From: Cinnamomum chago
Lineage: Eukaryota > Streptophyta > Magnoliopsida > Laurales > Lauraceae
NCBI GenBank assembly: GCA_038049695.1
Contig: CP142460.1
Location: 24,496,501 to 24,560,500, forward strand
Length of the DNA: 64,000 bases
Direction: 5' to 3'
Below are positions 16,375 through 26,846 of the stretch, piece after piece. The notes under the pieces are model-generated. The model was not told where the DNA came from, ran no database searches, and worked only from the letters and a program-made list of their open reading frames with translations. Position 1 is the stretch's first letter. Every line of letters starts with the position of its first letter. The position numbers and the translations under genes were made by a program.

Positions 16375-17839
16375 TCAGAGAATTGGCCGCTGCTCATACT
16401 CCTGAGTCTTTCTCTGAAGGCTGCTACCGGCTTCTTTAACTTGGCGAATCAGAGTTCCCTCTTTAGCACAGGTTTCTACAATGGCAGTCCATTTGGCAGT
16501 ACTTTGTTCTTGCAATTGCTCAAGGCGCTGCCTAGCTTCTGTGACCTCCCTATCAAGACGGCGCAGGTCCTGTGTTATCTCCATGATAGCCAACTCGGTA
16601 ACGTTCCTCTCTCGAACGAATTGCTTTCGAGCTCGTGAGATCTCATCCATTTCAGATTTGATCGTACTGGATGGCTGCAAAAACATCTCATTGAAGAAGT
16701 CACTGCTTGGGAAATTCTTGGTCTCAGTCCATTTGTCGCCTAAAGCAATGACTTCATCAACAAAGGCCTTCGCACTTGCAATGTCCAGACCGACCTCTGC
16801 ACTGTCAGCAAGGATGTCCTGTACATGCTTGACCATGCCAAAACCAGCTTCCAAATGGCCAGAAGAAAGAGTTTCAACCCATGAGCTCAGCACACTCTTC
16901 AACACCTTCTTTGCATATTGAAGGGATGGTCCGGATGGAGATTCACCACGCTCTGTTGGCTGACTGCCCATGTCAGACCGTGGTGGAGAAGAAATCAAAA
17001 GGCTCTTTCCAATCGGAGCCACTGAAAAAGCAATATCACCACAAAGTCCCGCTTCTGCCGTGACGGGACTGGTAGAAGAAGCCCCTACTTCTGGATCGGT
17101 TGCTGGCATCTCCTGCTCTGGCCCTGAGGAAGACGAAGGAACTTCTCCTGTTGCTTCACAACCTGCTGGCAGAAACACAAGAAAAGGTATGAATATGATC
17201 TTGTCAAAAAAAAAATCAATGTTAAGATTATCACTATGAAATACCTTCTTCCATGATGGGTGGAGTACTTTCTGTCTCCATTTGCTCATCCGAGGCATCG
17301 TCGAAAGCCATATCCATAGATGGCTCGAAGTCTGAATCCTCTGGCAAGTCAGCTAAAAAAAAAATCATCCTCATACCAAGTGGAGATTCTGGGTCCTCCC
17401 CAGAGTCCCTCAATTCTTCAGATGCCGCAACTGGATCCATCACCGCCTCATCAACAGGAACCTCGGGCATCACCAAGTTTTCATCTTCTGCAAAAGAAAG
17501 AAAACAACAGATCAAAAAAAAATCCCTCATAAAAGGAAAGAAGCGGAAATAGAGAAGAAGGAGAATCATACCAACATCGGCGGTCTCTTTTTCACGACTC
17601 CTCTTCTCTGGAGGCTCATTAGCATCTCCTGATACCTCCTCAGCGATGGAAGAAGGGACTTCCAGATCAAGAGAGTCTTCGTGGCGTCTCTCAGTGCGAC
17701 GCTGTCCTCTCCTCCTCTTTTTTCTACGAGCCGGTCTACTTGAAGTACCTGCCTCGCTGTCAAAGTCAGGACTTCCACTCCAAAAGATTTTCAGGTGTGC
17801 ATCATCATGCTCCCAATCCAATTTACAAAAATCATGCAT
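16375..17839 (-). CDS. Antisense spliced gene in the 3' region of element A, about 432 codons
   Basis: This gene runs opposite to gag-pol. Exon 1 would be 17839-17572, exon 2 17487-17245 and exon 3 17162-16375. Both introns (84 and 82 nt) start GTAT and end CAG, and both joins keep the frame; the second acceptor is a tandem CAGCAG. The spliced length is 1,299 nt including the stop. The product is acidic overall, with a strongly basic stretch RRKKRRRGQRRTERR in exon 1 that could target the nucleus. A predicted coiled coil (KSEMDEISRARKQFVRERNV onward to about residue 420) lies at the C-terminus. I do not recognise a catalytic domain. Additional genes beside gag-pol, some antisense, are known in Tat-lineage elements such as Grande. 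The frame has no visible lesion, unlike pol. The function is unknown. Confidence 0.55.
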
Positions 17840-18504
17840 AAAAGAAAATCATCATGCACTAGATGCTAGGAAAACCTTGACAAAATTTGACCAATTCCAA
17901 CCCAATTTGGTCAAAATCAAACTTTGTCTAAGTCAAAATTCATGTTGGCTTAGCATAGAAATTCTAGCCTTCTATCTTGATGCATAAAAAAAAAAGGAAT
18001 GCATGAGCATCTTGGATTGCATAAATCTCATTATCATGGAGAGCAAAAAGGGGGGAAAAGAAAGTTTTCTTTCTTAAAAAGAAAGAGAGAAAAAAAAATT
18101 CTGGGCTAGCCCACAAGCCGAGGCCCACAGAAAAAAAAAATTTCCGACATCATTTGGCCTAGCTTCACTTCTCCAACAGCTAAGCAGCAGCCCCCGGAGG
18201 CGACAGTGTCGAAGACCCCAAATCTTCGATCAGAGCCTACGGATGATCTCAAAATACCTCCGAAAGGCTACATGTCAAGTTTCAAGTCAAACCGACACCG
18301 TTTGACCCTCCGTCAACTCTCGAGCAGCAAAATCAAGCCCTTAGGTAGCGAGAACTACCGAGATCGTCACTCATCAAACAGAGCGCATGGGCGGCTTCTA
18401 CATACCTCCAAAGGGCTGCACAACAAATTTCAGGTCAATCGGACATCGTTTGACCAGAAGTCAAAGCTTGGCATTTCCCTCGCGGTGAAATAAAGGCGAG
18501 CATT

Positions 18505-19410
18505 TGCATGACTCCAAATGGCTTCAAAACTCAAACTAAAGCCTATGGTTGGTCTTATCTACTGATGAGGGAGTCACACGTCAAATTTCAGGTCAATCGG
18601 ACATCGTTTGACCGAAAGTCAAAGCTCGACATTTCCCTCGCGGTGAAATAAAGGCAAGCGTTTGCATGACTCCGAATGGCTTCAAAACTCAAATGAAAGC
18701 CTATGGTTGGTCTTATCTACTGATGAGGGACTCACACGTCAAATTTCAGGTCAATCGGACATCGTTTGACCGAAAGTCAAAGCTCGGCATTTCCCTCGCA
18801 GTGAAATCAAAGTCAAGCGTTTGCATGACCCCAAACAGCTTCAAAGCTCAAAACAAAAGCCTATGGTTGGTCTTATCTACTGATGAGGGAGTCACACGTC
18901 AAATTTCAGGTCAATCGGACATCGTTTGACCGAAAGTCAAAGCTCGACATTTCCCTCACAGTGAAATCAAAGTCAAGCGTTTGCATGACCCCAAACAGCT
19001 TCAAAGCTCAAACTAAAGCCTATGGTTGGTCTTATCTACTGATGAGGGAGTCACACGTCAAATTTCAGGTCAATCGGATATCGTTTGACCGAAAGTCAAA
19101 GCTTGGCATTTCCCTCGCGGTGAAATAAAGGCAAGCGTTTGCATGACTCCAAATGGCTTCAAAACTCAAACAAAAGCCTATGGTTGGTCTTATCTACTGA
19201 TGAGGGAGTCACACGTCAAATTTCAGGTCAATCGGACATCGTTTGACCGAAAGTCAAAGCTCGGCATATCCCTCGCGGTGAAATCAAGTCAAGCATTTGC
19301 GGCCCCCCAAATGGCTTCAAAACCTGAACAAAAGCCTATGGTTGGTCTCTTCTACTGCTCAAGAAGCTACACGTCGAATTTCAGGTCATTCCGACATCGT
19401 TTCACCTAGT
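18505..19410 (+). repeat. 157-bp tandem repeat inside 3' LTR of A, six units
   Basis: Units begin at about 18505, 18664, 18823, 18983, 19141 and 19298. They pair one-to-one with those of the 5' LTR, including the two units with the CAAACAGC variant and the diverged last unit. The array was therefore present before this copy inserted. Confidence 0.9.
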
Positions 19411-20350
19411 TTCGACGCTTGACAAAAAATCGGCAGTTCTCCACAGCAAAGTCTTCGGCTTTTCAGAAAATGGGAAACTTTGCGATCCGATTTGCACGGC
19501 TTCTCGTCAGGTTTTCTTGAGGGAAATCCAGCCAATAAATGAGAGGAAATTCCAAGAAAAATGCAGGAGAAAACAGAAGCAAAAACGGACGAAAAATGGC
19601 GAAGAAAAGGCGACCGGAAGACGGCCGACCATGGGGCACAAACCCCATGGTCGCCGGCCCCATGGTGCACGGACCTCGCCCAAAAACCCCGTTTTTCGGG
19701 TACTTTTCGCATTTCGAGTTGATTGGCCCCTGTGATTTTTCCAAAATCTGATTTTTTGTGCATGATATCCGTCGATCTTCATCAACATCACGGATCCATC
19801 ATTGGAATCATTAGATCATCATCGGACGCCTCAAGATCATCAAACGGCTGACCAAGAAAGCACACTTTCTCCCCGCCTGATCGCGAAATCGACTGGACAG
19901 ATGTTGCTGGCCCGCTGACATCAACCAATGTCTGAAATTGGATCACCATCCGACATCAAATGGTATGTGGGTCCATTGGTGATCATCGCAAGAAGAATCC
20001 CAAAGGATGAGGCATGGCCCGCGACTCTTCAAGCGCCCGGGCAATCAATTAATGAAGTTAAATGACCCGTTTATGGCAAGTTAATGTGGTCATTAACTCA
20101 TTATTTCGAACGGCCCAATCAAAAGCAAGCAAATGGGAGTTACAAGTCCAAGTAATCATGACATTAAAATCATGAAACTCCCATCATCATGGAGATTAAA
20201 GGCGATTAAATGCCAATCACTCTCCATCGGCCAATCAAATTCAAGGAAAAAGGAGTTACAAAACAAGTAAATAAAAACTTGTAACTCCTCCCATCATGAG
20301 CATTAATACCATAAATGCTCATAAACTCTCCTAAATGGCTACCAAAGGCC

Positions 20351-20360
20351 TATAAATAGG
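20351..20360 (+). promoter_or_regulatory. TATA box of A 3' LTR
   Basis: TATAAATAGG lies in the same context as at 2931. From here a transcript would read out of the element into solo LTR E and then towards element B. Confidence 0.6.
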
Positions 20361-21188
20361 AGGGTCATTCCAAGGGAAACAGATCTAGAAAAATCGCTGG
20401 AAAATCATTCAAAGATCCAGAGAAAAATCACCAAAAAATCATTCAAAAATCCTCGGAGAAATCTTTACAACTCTGTTCCTTCAAGAAAACTCTGCAGCAA
20501 CCAACACTATAAGGTGATCAAAGCCCCTTGGGGGGCCACCCCCCCAAGCCCACCTCTCCTTCTATCCAACATGGCTAGATGTGGCTTTTCAGCCCCTCTA
20601 CTCAGCTTTTTACCGGATATAGGACCTTACCTTGGTCCTTATCCTCTAAAAATCTGAGGTTGGAACAAGCCAAGAAATCAAGCATCAAAGTTCTCATCTG
20701 AAGGACGATGGCGGAGTCCATACATGACTCGCGACCGTCGATTTGAACGGGTCCCCCCACAATCGCATGAAAAGTTAGATTCCATTTCTTTCTTTTCTAT
20801 TGTATTGTATTTTTTCTTAAAGAGACACAAAATTCACATTTCTTGTCTTTTCATTATTGATGAGATTTGTAAACCGCCTTTCACGGCACCAAAATCGCCT
20901 TTCACGGCAAACAAAGAAAATCGCCTCTCACGGCATTCAAAACAAACTTGTCTTTTTTCTTTAAAATATGTGTGCAATGGAAAGTTAGGAAAAAGTTGAT
21001 TTCCTTTATACTTGTGAAGGTGAATCTCCGGATCACTACTCTAAATTCCAAGTAGAAAAGAAAATCTGGCATACCCACAAAATGTTGATACCCGCCTTTC
21101 TTTCTTCCCTCTCCCTCCTTCCGGACCCCGACAGACCCGAGGCGGATGGCAGCGGAGGAGGAACGGAGGGGCGCGGTCCATCAATATA

Positions 21189-21609
21189 ATAAACGAAATA
21201 CCTTGGGAATCATTAAAATCTGTTTAAGCAATAACTTTCATAAAAGAAATAAATCATTACTGGAGAACAAATATGCAATATAAAACATATAAGGTATCCA
21301 AGGAATCGGGAACTAGCAAGATGGCAATCACACGAAGCTAAGTCCTCTATCACTGAAGTGACAAGAGTATATCGGGGCGTTGGTCTCAGTCACACGAGGT
21401 GAGGAGATTCAATGAATCATACATATACAATATAAATATACGGGACGGGACCACGGTAGCGAACTGGGTATCGGGACAGGACAACGGCAATAAACCGGGC
21501 ATCGGGATCCAAACTGCAGCTGGCGGGACGGGAGGGGGATCTCCAAGTCAGTGGATCAAACTGACAAGGTTATCCAAGCTTAGTGATGCCGACTAATAGC
21601 TCATATGCG
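21189..21609 (-). mobile_element. Solo LTR E, middle (piece 2 of 3)
   Basis: A short stretch of E lies between the insertions of A and B. It is bounded by the ATATA duplication of A on the left and ATGCG of B (21605-21609) on the right. No gene or clear motif is seen. It joins 41-594 on the left and 36705-38829 on the right when A and B are removed. Confidence 0.7.
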
Positions 21610-23400
21610 TGTTGACACCAAAAATGTCGCTTTGCCTCTTCAACATCAAGAAGCCACATAAAGTCGTATCCTACTACAAATAGGCAATGCCGCTTCAAGA
21701 ATCAGATATTGTCAGAATCATTTGAAAATTGATAGAGCCTTCAAGACAGCCAAAAGAGGAGTTCACATGAAGTTTCGAGCCATTTCGACATCATTTGGCC
21801 TAACTTCACTCCTCCGGCAGCCAAACAGGCGCTCTTGGCGGCGGCGGTGTCAAAGACATCAAAACTTCGATCTGAGCCTACGGATGGTCTCAAAATACCT
21901 CCAAAAGGCTCCAACTCAGATTTCAGGTCATTCCGACAACGTTTGACCCGGCTTTGACGCTCCGAAAGAAAATCAAGTCTCTTGGCGGCGAGAACCATCA
22001 AGACCATTACTCATCAAACGGAGCACATGGTCAGCTTCAATATGCTTTAAAAGGGCTGCACGTCAAATTTCTGGTCATTCCGACAACGTTTGATCCGACT
22101 TTGACGCTTCGAAAGAAAATCAAGGCTACCGGCGGCGGAGCACCCCGGGACCATGACATCCAAATCGGAGCTAATGGATCATCTCAAAATGACTCCAATA
22201 GGCTCCTTGTCAAACTTCAAGTCAATCGGACGTCGATTGACCGCACATCAAAGCGCGACATCTTCCTCGCGGTAAAATCAAGCCTAGCAGTAACGGGACC
22301 CCAAACGACTTCAAAACTCAAGCAAAAGCCCATGGTTGGTCCTATCTACTGCTCAGGAGGCTTCATGTCAAATTTCAGGTCATTCCGACATCATTTGACC
22401 TAGTTTCAACTCTTGACAAAAATCGGCAACTCTGCGCGTCAAAGTCTTCGGTTTTTCCAAAAAATAGGAAACTTTGTGCTCTGATTTGCACGACTTCTCG
22501 TTGGGTTTTCTTCAAGTGAACCAAGCAAAAAAAAATGAGGAGAAATGTCAAGAAAAATCCAGGAGAAAACGGCAGCGAAAAAGACCAAAGAACGGCCGAG
22601 AAACGACGACCAAAAGGGGACCAATCCCCGGCGGCGACCATGGGTGCATGGTCGCCTGGCGACGACCAGAAGCCCTGCTGCTCTGAAGAAACTCTGCTGC
22701 AACAAACACCAAAAGGTGATTGAAGTCCCTTGGGGGGCACTCCCCCCACCCCCCCCAAGAAAAAGCCTTCTATTCTCCTATTCAACATGGCCAAGACACA
22801 GCTCTTCAGCCCGTCTCTTCGTTTTTTATTGGATATAAGACCTTCCTTTGGTCCTTATCCTCTAAAAAGCTGAAGTCCAAGCCAAGCTAAAGAATCATAG
22901 CATCAAGCGTTCTCATCTGAAGGAGGATGGCGAGGTCCATACATGACTTGCGACCATCGATCTGAACTGGTCCCCACGATCTCCTGAGAAGTCAGATTCT
23001 CTTTCTCACTTTTCTGTTGTACTTTGTATTTTCTTTAAGAGACAAAGAAAATCACAGTTCTTGTCTTTCTTCATTGATGAGATTTGTAAATCGCCTTTCA
23101 CGGCAAACTAGCCTTTTACGGCAAACAAAATGAAATCGCCTCTCATGGCATTTTAAAAACTGTCTCTTTTCTTAAATATATGTGCAATGGAAAGTCAGAA
23201 AAATGTTGATTTCCTTTCTACTTGCGAAGGTGGATCTCCGGATCACCGTTCCTAAATTCCAGGTAGAATAGAAAATCTGGCATACCTGTACAAAAATGTA
23301 GATGCCCTTTTTCCTCCCCATTTCTTCCCTCCATTTGGATCCTCTCAGTGACCCCGGGGACGGATGGGAGAGGAGAGGAAGGAAAATTCCGGGTCCATCA
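21610..23400 (+). repeat. 5' LTR of element B, lacking its promoter region
   Basis: It starts TGTTGACACCAAAAATGTC and ends GGGTCCATCA. Compared with B's 3' LTR it has lost about 761 bases between 22676 and 22679, equivalent to 35210-35970. That includes the TATA box. CCA is shared at both deletion edges. One might expect no normal transcription from this LTR. Confidence 0.85.
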
Positions 23401-24676
23401 AGCTGGCATACCCGGTGGGGACCAGTTCATTAGAGAATGCGATGCTTGCATTCTTTGGCTCCTTTCTAGTTGGCGGCCTATGTTGGATCTTGCATAAAAA
23501 AAAAACATGAGATGGGATTTTTGGAAAATTTCTACCTTTGAACATATTTCCATTCTTTCTCATTTAAAAAAAAAAGAAAAAAATTCTGATTTCTCTTTTT
23601 TTTTTATTCAATTTTGAGAAACTTTGATCATTTCCTCTCTGAACTTGATAGTTAACCGAAATGTTCGCAACTATTGTTCTTATTGGGGAATGGGCCATCT
23701 TTTCTCTTTGATGAGTCCGATAGGGATTTTAAAAAAAAATCTTTTCTTTGGAATCAAATTTGAGAAAGTTTGGTCCCCTCTTTTTCGGATTTAGCGCTCG
23801 CAGAAATGTTTGAGCCCTTATTCTGATTGGAACACCGTTCGTTCTCTTTGATGAATCCAAAAAAAAAATTGAAAAAAAAATTCAAAACCCACTAAGGTTA
23901 CACCAATTGCGTTTTTTGACCAAAGTGGATCTAAGAAAAGCCTTGTCCAGAGTGTGGAGACAGCTAGATTGTTCGAGGCAAGGGTTCTCCAAACGGGTTC
24001 ATTAAGTAATCCTACCCTTACTGGGGGCTGATCTATCTACTAAGGTTTCATAAGATCGAATTGAAAACCTTTGTGTTTCTTTCAAAAAAAAAAAAAAACA
24101 AAACAACTAATTTAAAAAAAATTCAAAAAAAAAAAAAATCGTCGTCTTTGGGTTTACAAATGAGAAATCTTGGTTCCCTCCTTTTCGGATTTATTGCTCG
24201 CAAAAATGTTTGAGCCTTTATTCGGATTGGAACACCATTTGCTCTCTTTTATGAATCCGATTTTGACCTTTCAAAAAATCCCATCTCGTGTCTATTCCAA
24301 GGATGCGATTTGCAACATTTGTGCCAAGCGGTGCTAGTACGCCCTACCGGGTCTACTGTATTCGCGACCGACACATCTTTATCTCTAACCTTATATCATC
24401 TTACCTCGAGTGAGCCTCGCTCCTCGGTAATTTGAATTAAGGTCCACAATTTCTTCTAGCAGTCACAGGAATGCTCGTTCTAAGCCTCTTGTACTTGCAT
24501 TCAGAACAATTGTATCCTCTATGGCTTTTCGCCTTCTTCACCTCGCTTGGACTGGGCCATGTTCCCCTGAGCGATTTGAAAAGACAAAACCATAGTTCTT
24601 TCCCATTCATGATCACTATATTCTTGTGATTACTAATGGACGTGGTCTTGTTTCAGAAGTTTTCCAAAAAACTACA
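23401..24676 (+). other. Leader of element B with PBS
   Basis: TGGCATACCCGGTGGGGACC at 23404 is the PBS. The leader then holds diverged copies of the 150-bp repeat (about 23620, 23765, 24165), the conserved CCACTAAGGTTACACCAATT block near 23889, and the acceptor-like TTGTTTCAG near 24656. No gene is seen. Confidence 0.7.
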
Positions 24677-26846
24677 ATGGCAGCTTAATTAACCATCACG
24701 TTCGATGAGAACAAGTACCGGCTTTTGCTCCAGGAGAAGGAGAACAAGCGCACTCACAAGCGCCCTGCTAGCTACTGAAGCGTCACCTCCCTCGGCAAAT
24801 CCCAGAACATCGGGTCGACCTCTACTCCCCGGACCATCATCTTTGGGTCGCTGGGACCGTTCCCACTTCCCGTAGACGAAATCATACCTACTAAAAGGCA
24901 TAAGATCTCCCCGCAACGTGTCACTTCCATGACGCCAAGGGCGAACACGAAGAAGCCTGAAGCCCATGGCAACTCCACGAAGCCTCAATCCGCAGAGAAC
25001 CAGGTTTGCCCTAAGACTTGGTCCGCAAGACCTTCACCAAAACAAAGGGGGTCCCAAGCATCTGCAAGGCCAGCATACCTGGCCCCTCTCAAAGAAAATT
25101 AGTTCTATCCTCTTGCATACATGAAGGAGGAGAAACCAGCCCCTTGCCTGACAAAGAAGGCAACCTATCATGGGTCGGCTTGCTCTTACAAGCCAAAAAT
25201 CAAATCATACATCACCAGGCCTCTGCAAGAAACTGCCAAGGCTTGCACTCCTGCAGTTCGACCCTTTATCTCGACAGGGGCTGAACTCGTAAAATTCAAA
25301 GCTTTGCTACGACAGTCAAAGGACCGAGTCTAAATATTGTCTATGCCCAGTTTCAAGGAAGATATGCTCAGCTGCTGCGCTCGAGGGAGTACATCCTTCA
25401 TTGCTAAAGCCCAGCCGGAGCTGACAGAAGCTCAAATTGCCCGTCGCATACGTCGCCGCATGTCGTATCGACAAAAGAGACTAGAAAGGCAAAGGACCCA
25501 GCATCCTATCCTCCAAGTCTCCCAAAAATGGGTCGAAAAAGAAAGACCCAATCAAGTTGCTGCTATCCATATGGTTGGCAAAGCCAGAAGACGTCAGAAG
25601 TCGGCAACTAAAATTTCATGTCCGACGACCGGTGACTCGCAGCGTCTCCCGGACATGAAGACGCCTGGAAGAGTCTTTTGCTCCTTCAAGCCATGGACAA
25701 CAGAGTAATCCTTCCTCAAGCTCTTCAAGAATGAGCCCTAGCACAGTCACCAGGACAATCTCCTCATTCGAATCACGGAGGATGAACATCTTGGCTACAA
25801 ACTCGGAGCAACTTCGCAATCCACCTCCTGATGAAACGACCGCACGTATCTAGCAATTGGAGCAAGGTCAGCAGAGGATTGAGGCTCTAATGGAAAATCT
25901 TCTTCTCGCTTTTCAATGTCAGGAAAACAACCAATCTCCTCCAGATAACGAGGAAAATGCAGAAAACAGTGAGTCACGCGCCCTTACCAAAAAGGACGTT
26001 GACGATATCCTCGCCAAAGCAAAAGAAGAGGATACATTGAAGGAGCATGGGATCAAGCCACCATATCCCTTATGGATGGACTCGGTCCCGTTCCCTACAA
26101 AATTTGAGCAACCTACTCTCCAAACATATACGGGGAAAGGTTCAGCCAGACAACACGTCATTCACTTCAAAATCCTGACGGGAGCTATCGCTGATCAAGA
26201 TGCCCTCAAGATCCGTCTCTTTGCAAGTACCTTAAAAGGTACGGCCTTCGATTGGTACTCCACTCTGCCGGAGGACTCCATCCAAAATTGGGCCATGCTA
26301 GAGACACGCTTCCTAACACAACTTTGCAACCTAAAACAGGGAGAGTATGAGTCAACTTACGACTTCATTCATAAGTGCAAGGCGATGGCATACAAGTGCT
26401 CAGATGTGCTGCCACAAGCGTCGCTCGTCGACATTTGCTGCAACAACATGAGAGCGAGAATCCGCTTCATGATTATCAGCAACAAATCAAAGAACCTGGG
26501 AGAACTCCTAGAAGCAGCTATGGAGGCTGAAACGATGATCGAAGACCTCAACAGTCAACAATCATCAAAGAAAGAGCTGGCTACCATTACGTCCTCAAAG
26601 CCAAAGAAAAAGGAGGTTCTTAATGTGCAAACCAAGTCTGCTCCTTAGCAGCCAAAGAAAGCTGAAAACAAAGCTGCAGGTAAGAAACCTGAACTCTCTG
26701 ATGCCTTCAGAAAACGAGTAGAGAAAAAATACCCGTTTGATGAAGATGTCGAAGAAATCTTCGAGGTTCTTGTAGCAAATGGTAAACTCACCTTACCTGA
26801 GCCCAAAAGACCGGGAGATGTTGGCAAAAACAAAGATCCTCGGTAT
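24677..26846 (+). pseudogene. gag: Gag of element B, first part, broken
   Basis: This aligns to A 5526-7735. The ATG at 24677 is followed within three codons by TAA (TCA in A). More stops follow, such as TGA at 24776 (CGA in A) and TAG near 25099, with small deletions, for example about 36 bases lost near 26318 in the capsid domain. The capsid region is still clear at 26150-26530 (IHFKILTGAIADQDALKIRL). The sequence is cut at GGTATTGT by solo LTR G, just inside the zinc-knuckle motif. Confidence 0.85.

Larger units (their letters stand above)
595..21183 (+). mobile_element. Element A: Ty3/Gypsy Tat-lineage retrotransposon, 20.6 kb
   Basis: This is a complete insertion with TSD ATATA at 590-594 and 21184-21188, placed inside solo LTR E. 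The order is 5' LTR (595-3764), PBS (3768), long leader with tandem repeats, gag, protease, G-patch segment, RT, RNase H, archaeal-type RNase H, integrase, a 3.6-kb 3' region with an antisense gene, and 3' LTR (18142-21183). The second RNase H marks the Tat lineage (relatives include Ogre, Retand and Grande). The gag-pol frame carries stops at 7947, 13015 and 13540 and frameshifts near 10020 and 10957. The first 172 bases of the 3' LTR are missing. It is non-autonomous now. Confidence 0.9.
18142..21183 (+). repeat. 3' LTR of element A, 5'-truncated (3,042 bp)
   Basis: It starts abruptly at TTCCGACATCATTTGG, equivalent to base 767 of the 5' LTR, directly after a run of ten A residues. The first 172 LTR bases and any polypurine tract are missing. 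The end GGTCCATCA at 21183 is intact and is followed by the ATATA duplication, so the truncation happened within the integrated element. It also has a 42-base GC-rich hairpin at about 19623-19670 that the 5' LTR lacks. Confidence 0.9.

Noticed and set aside
17353..17376. A third GT...AG intron in the antisense gene
   Set aside because: The interval is only 24 nt, too short for plant splicing, and it keeps the frame unspliced.
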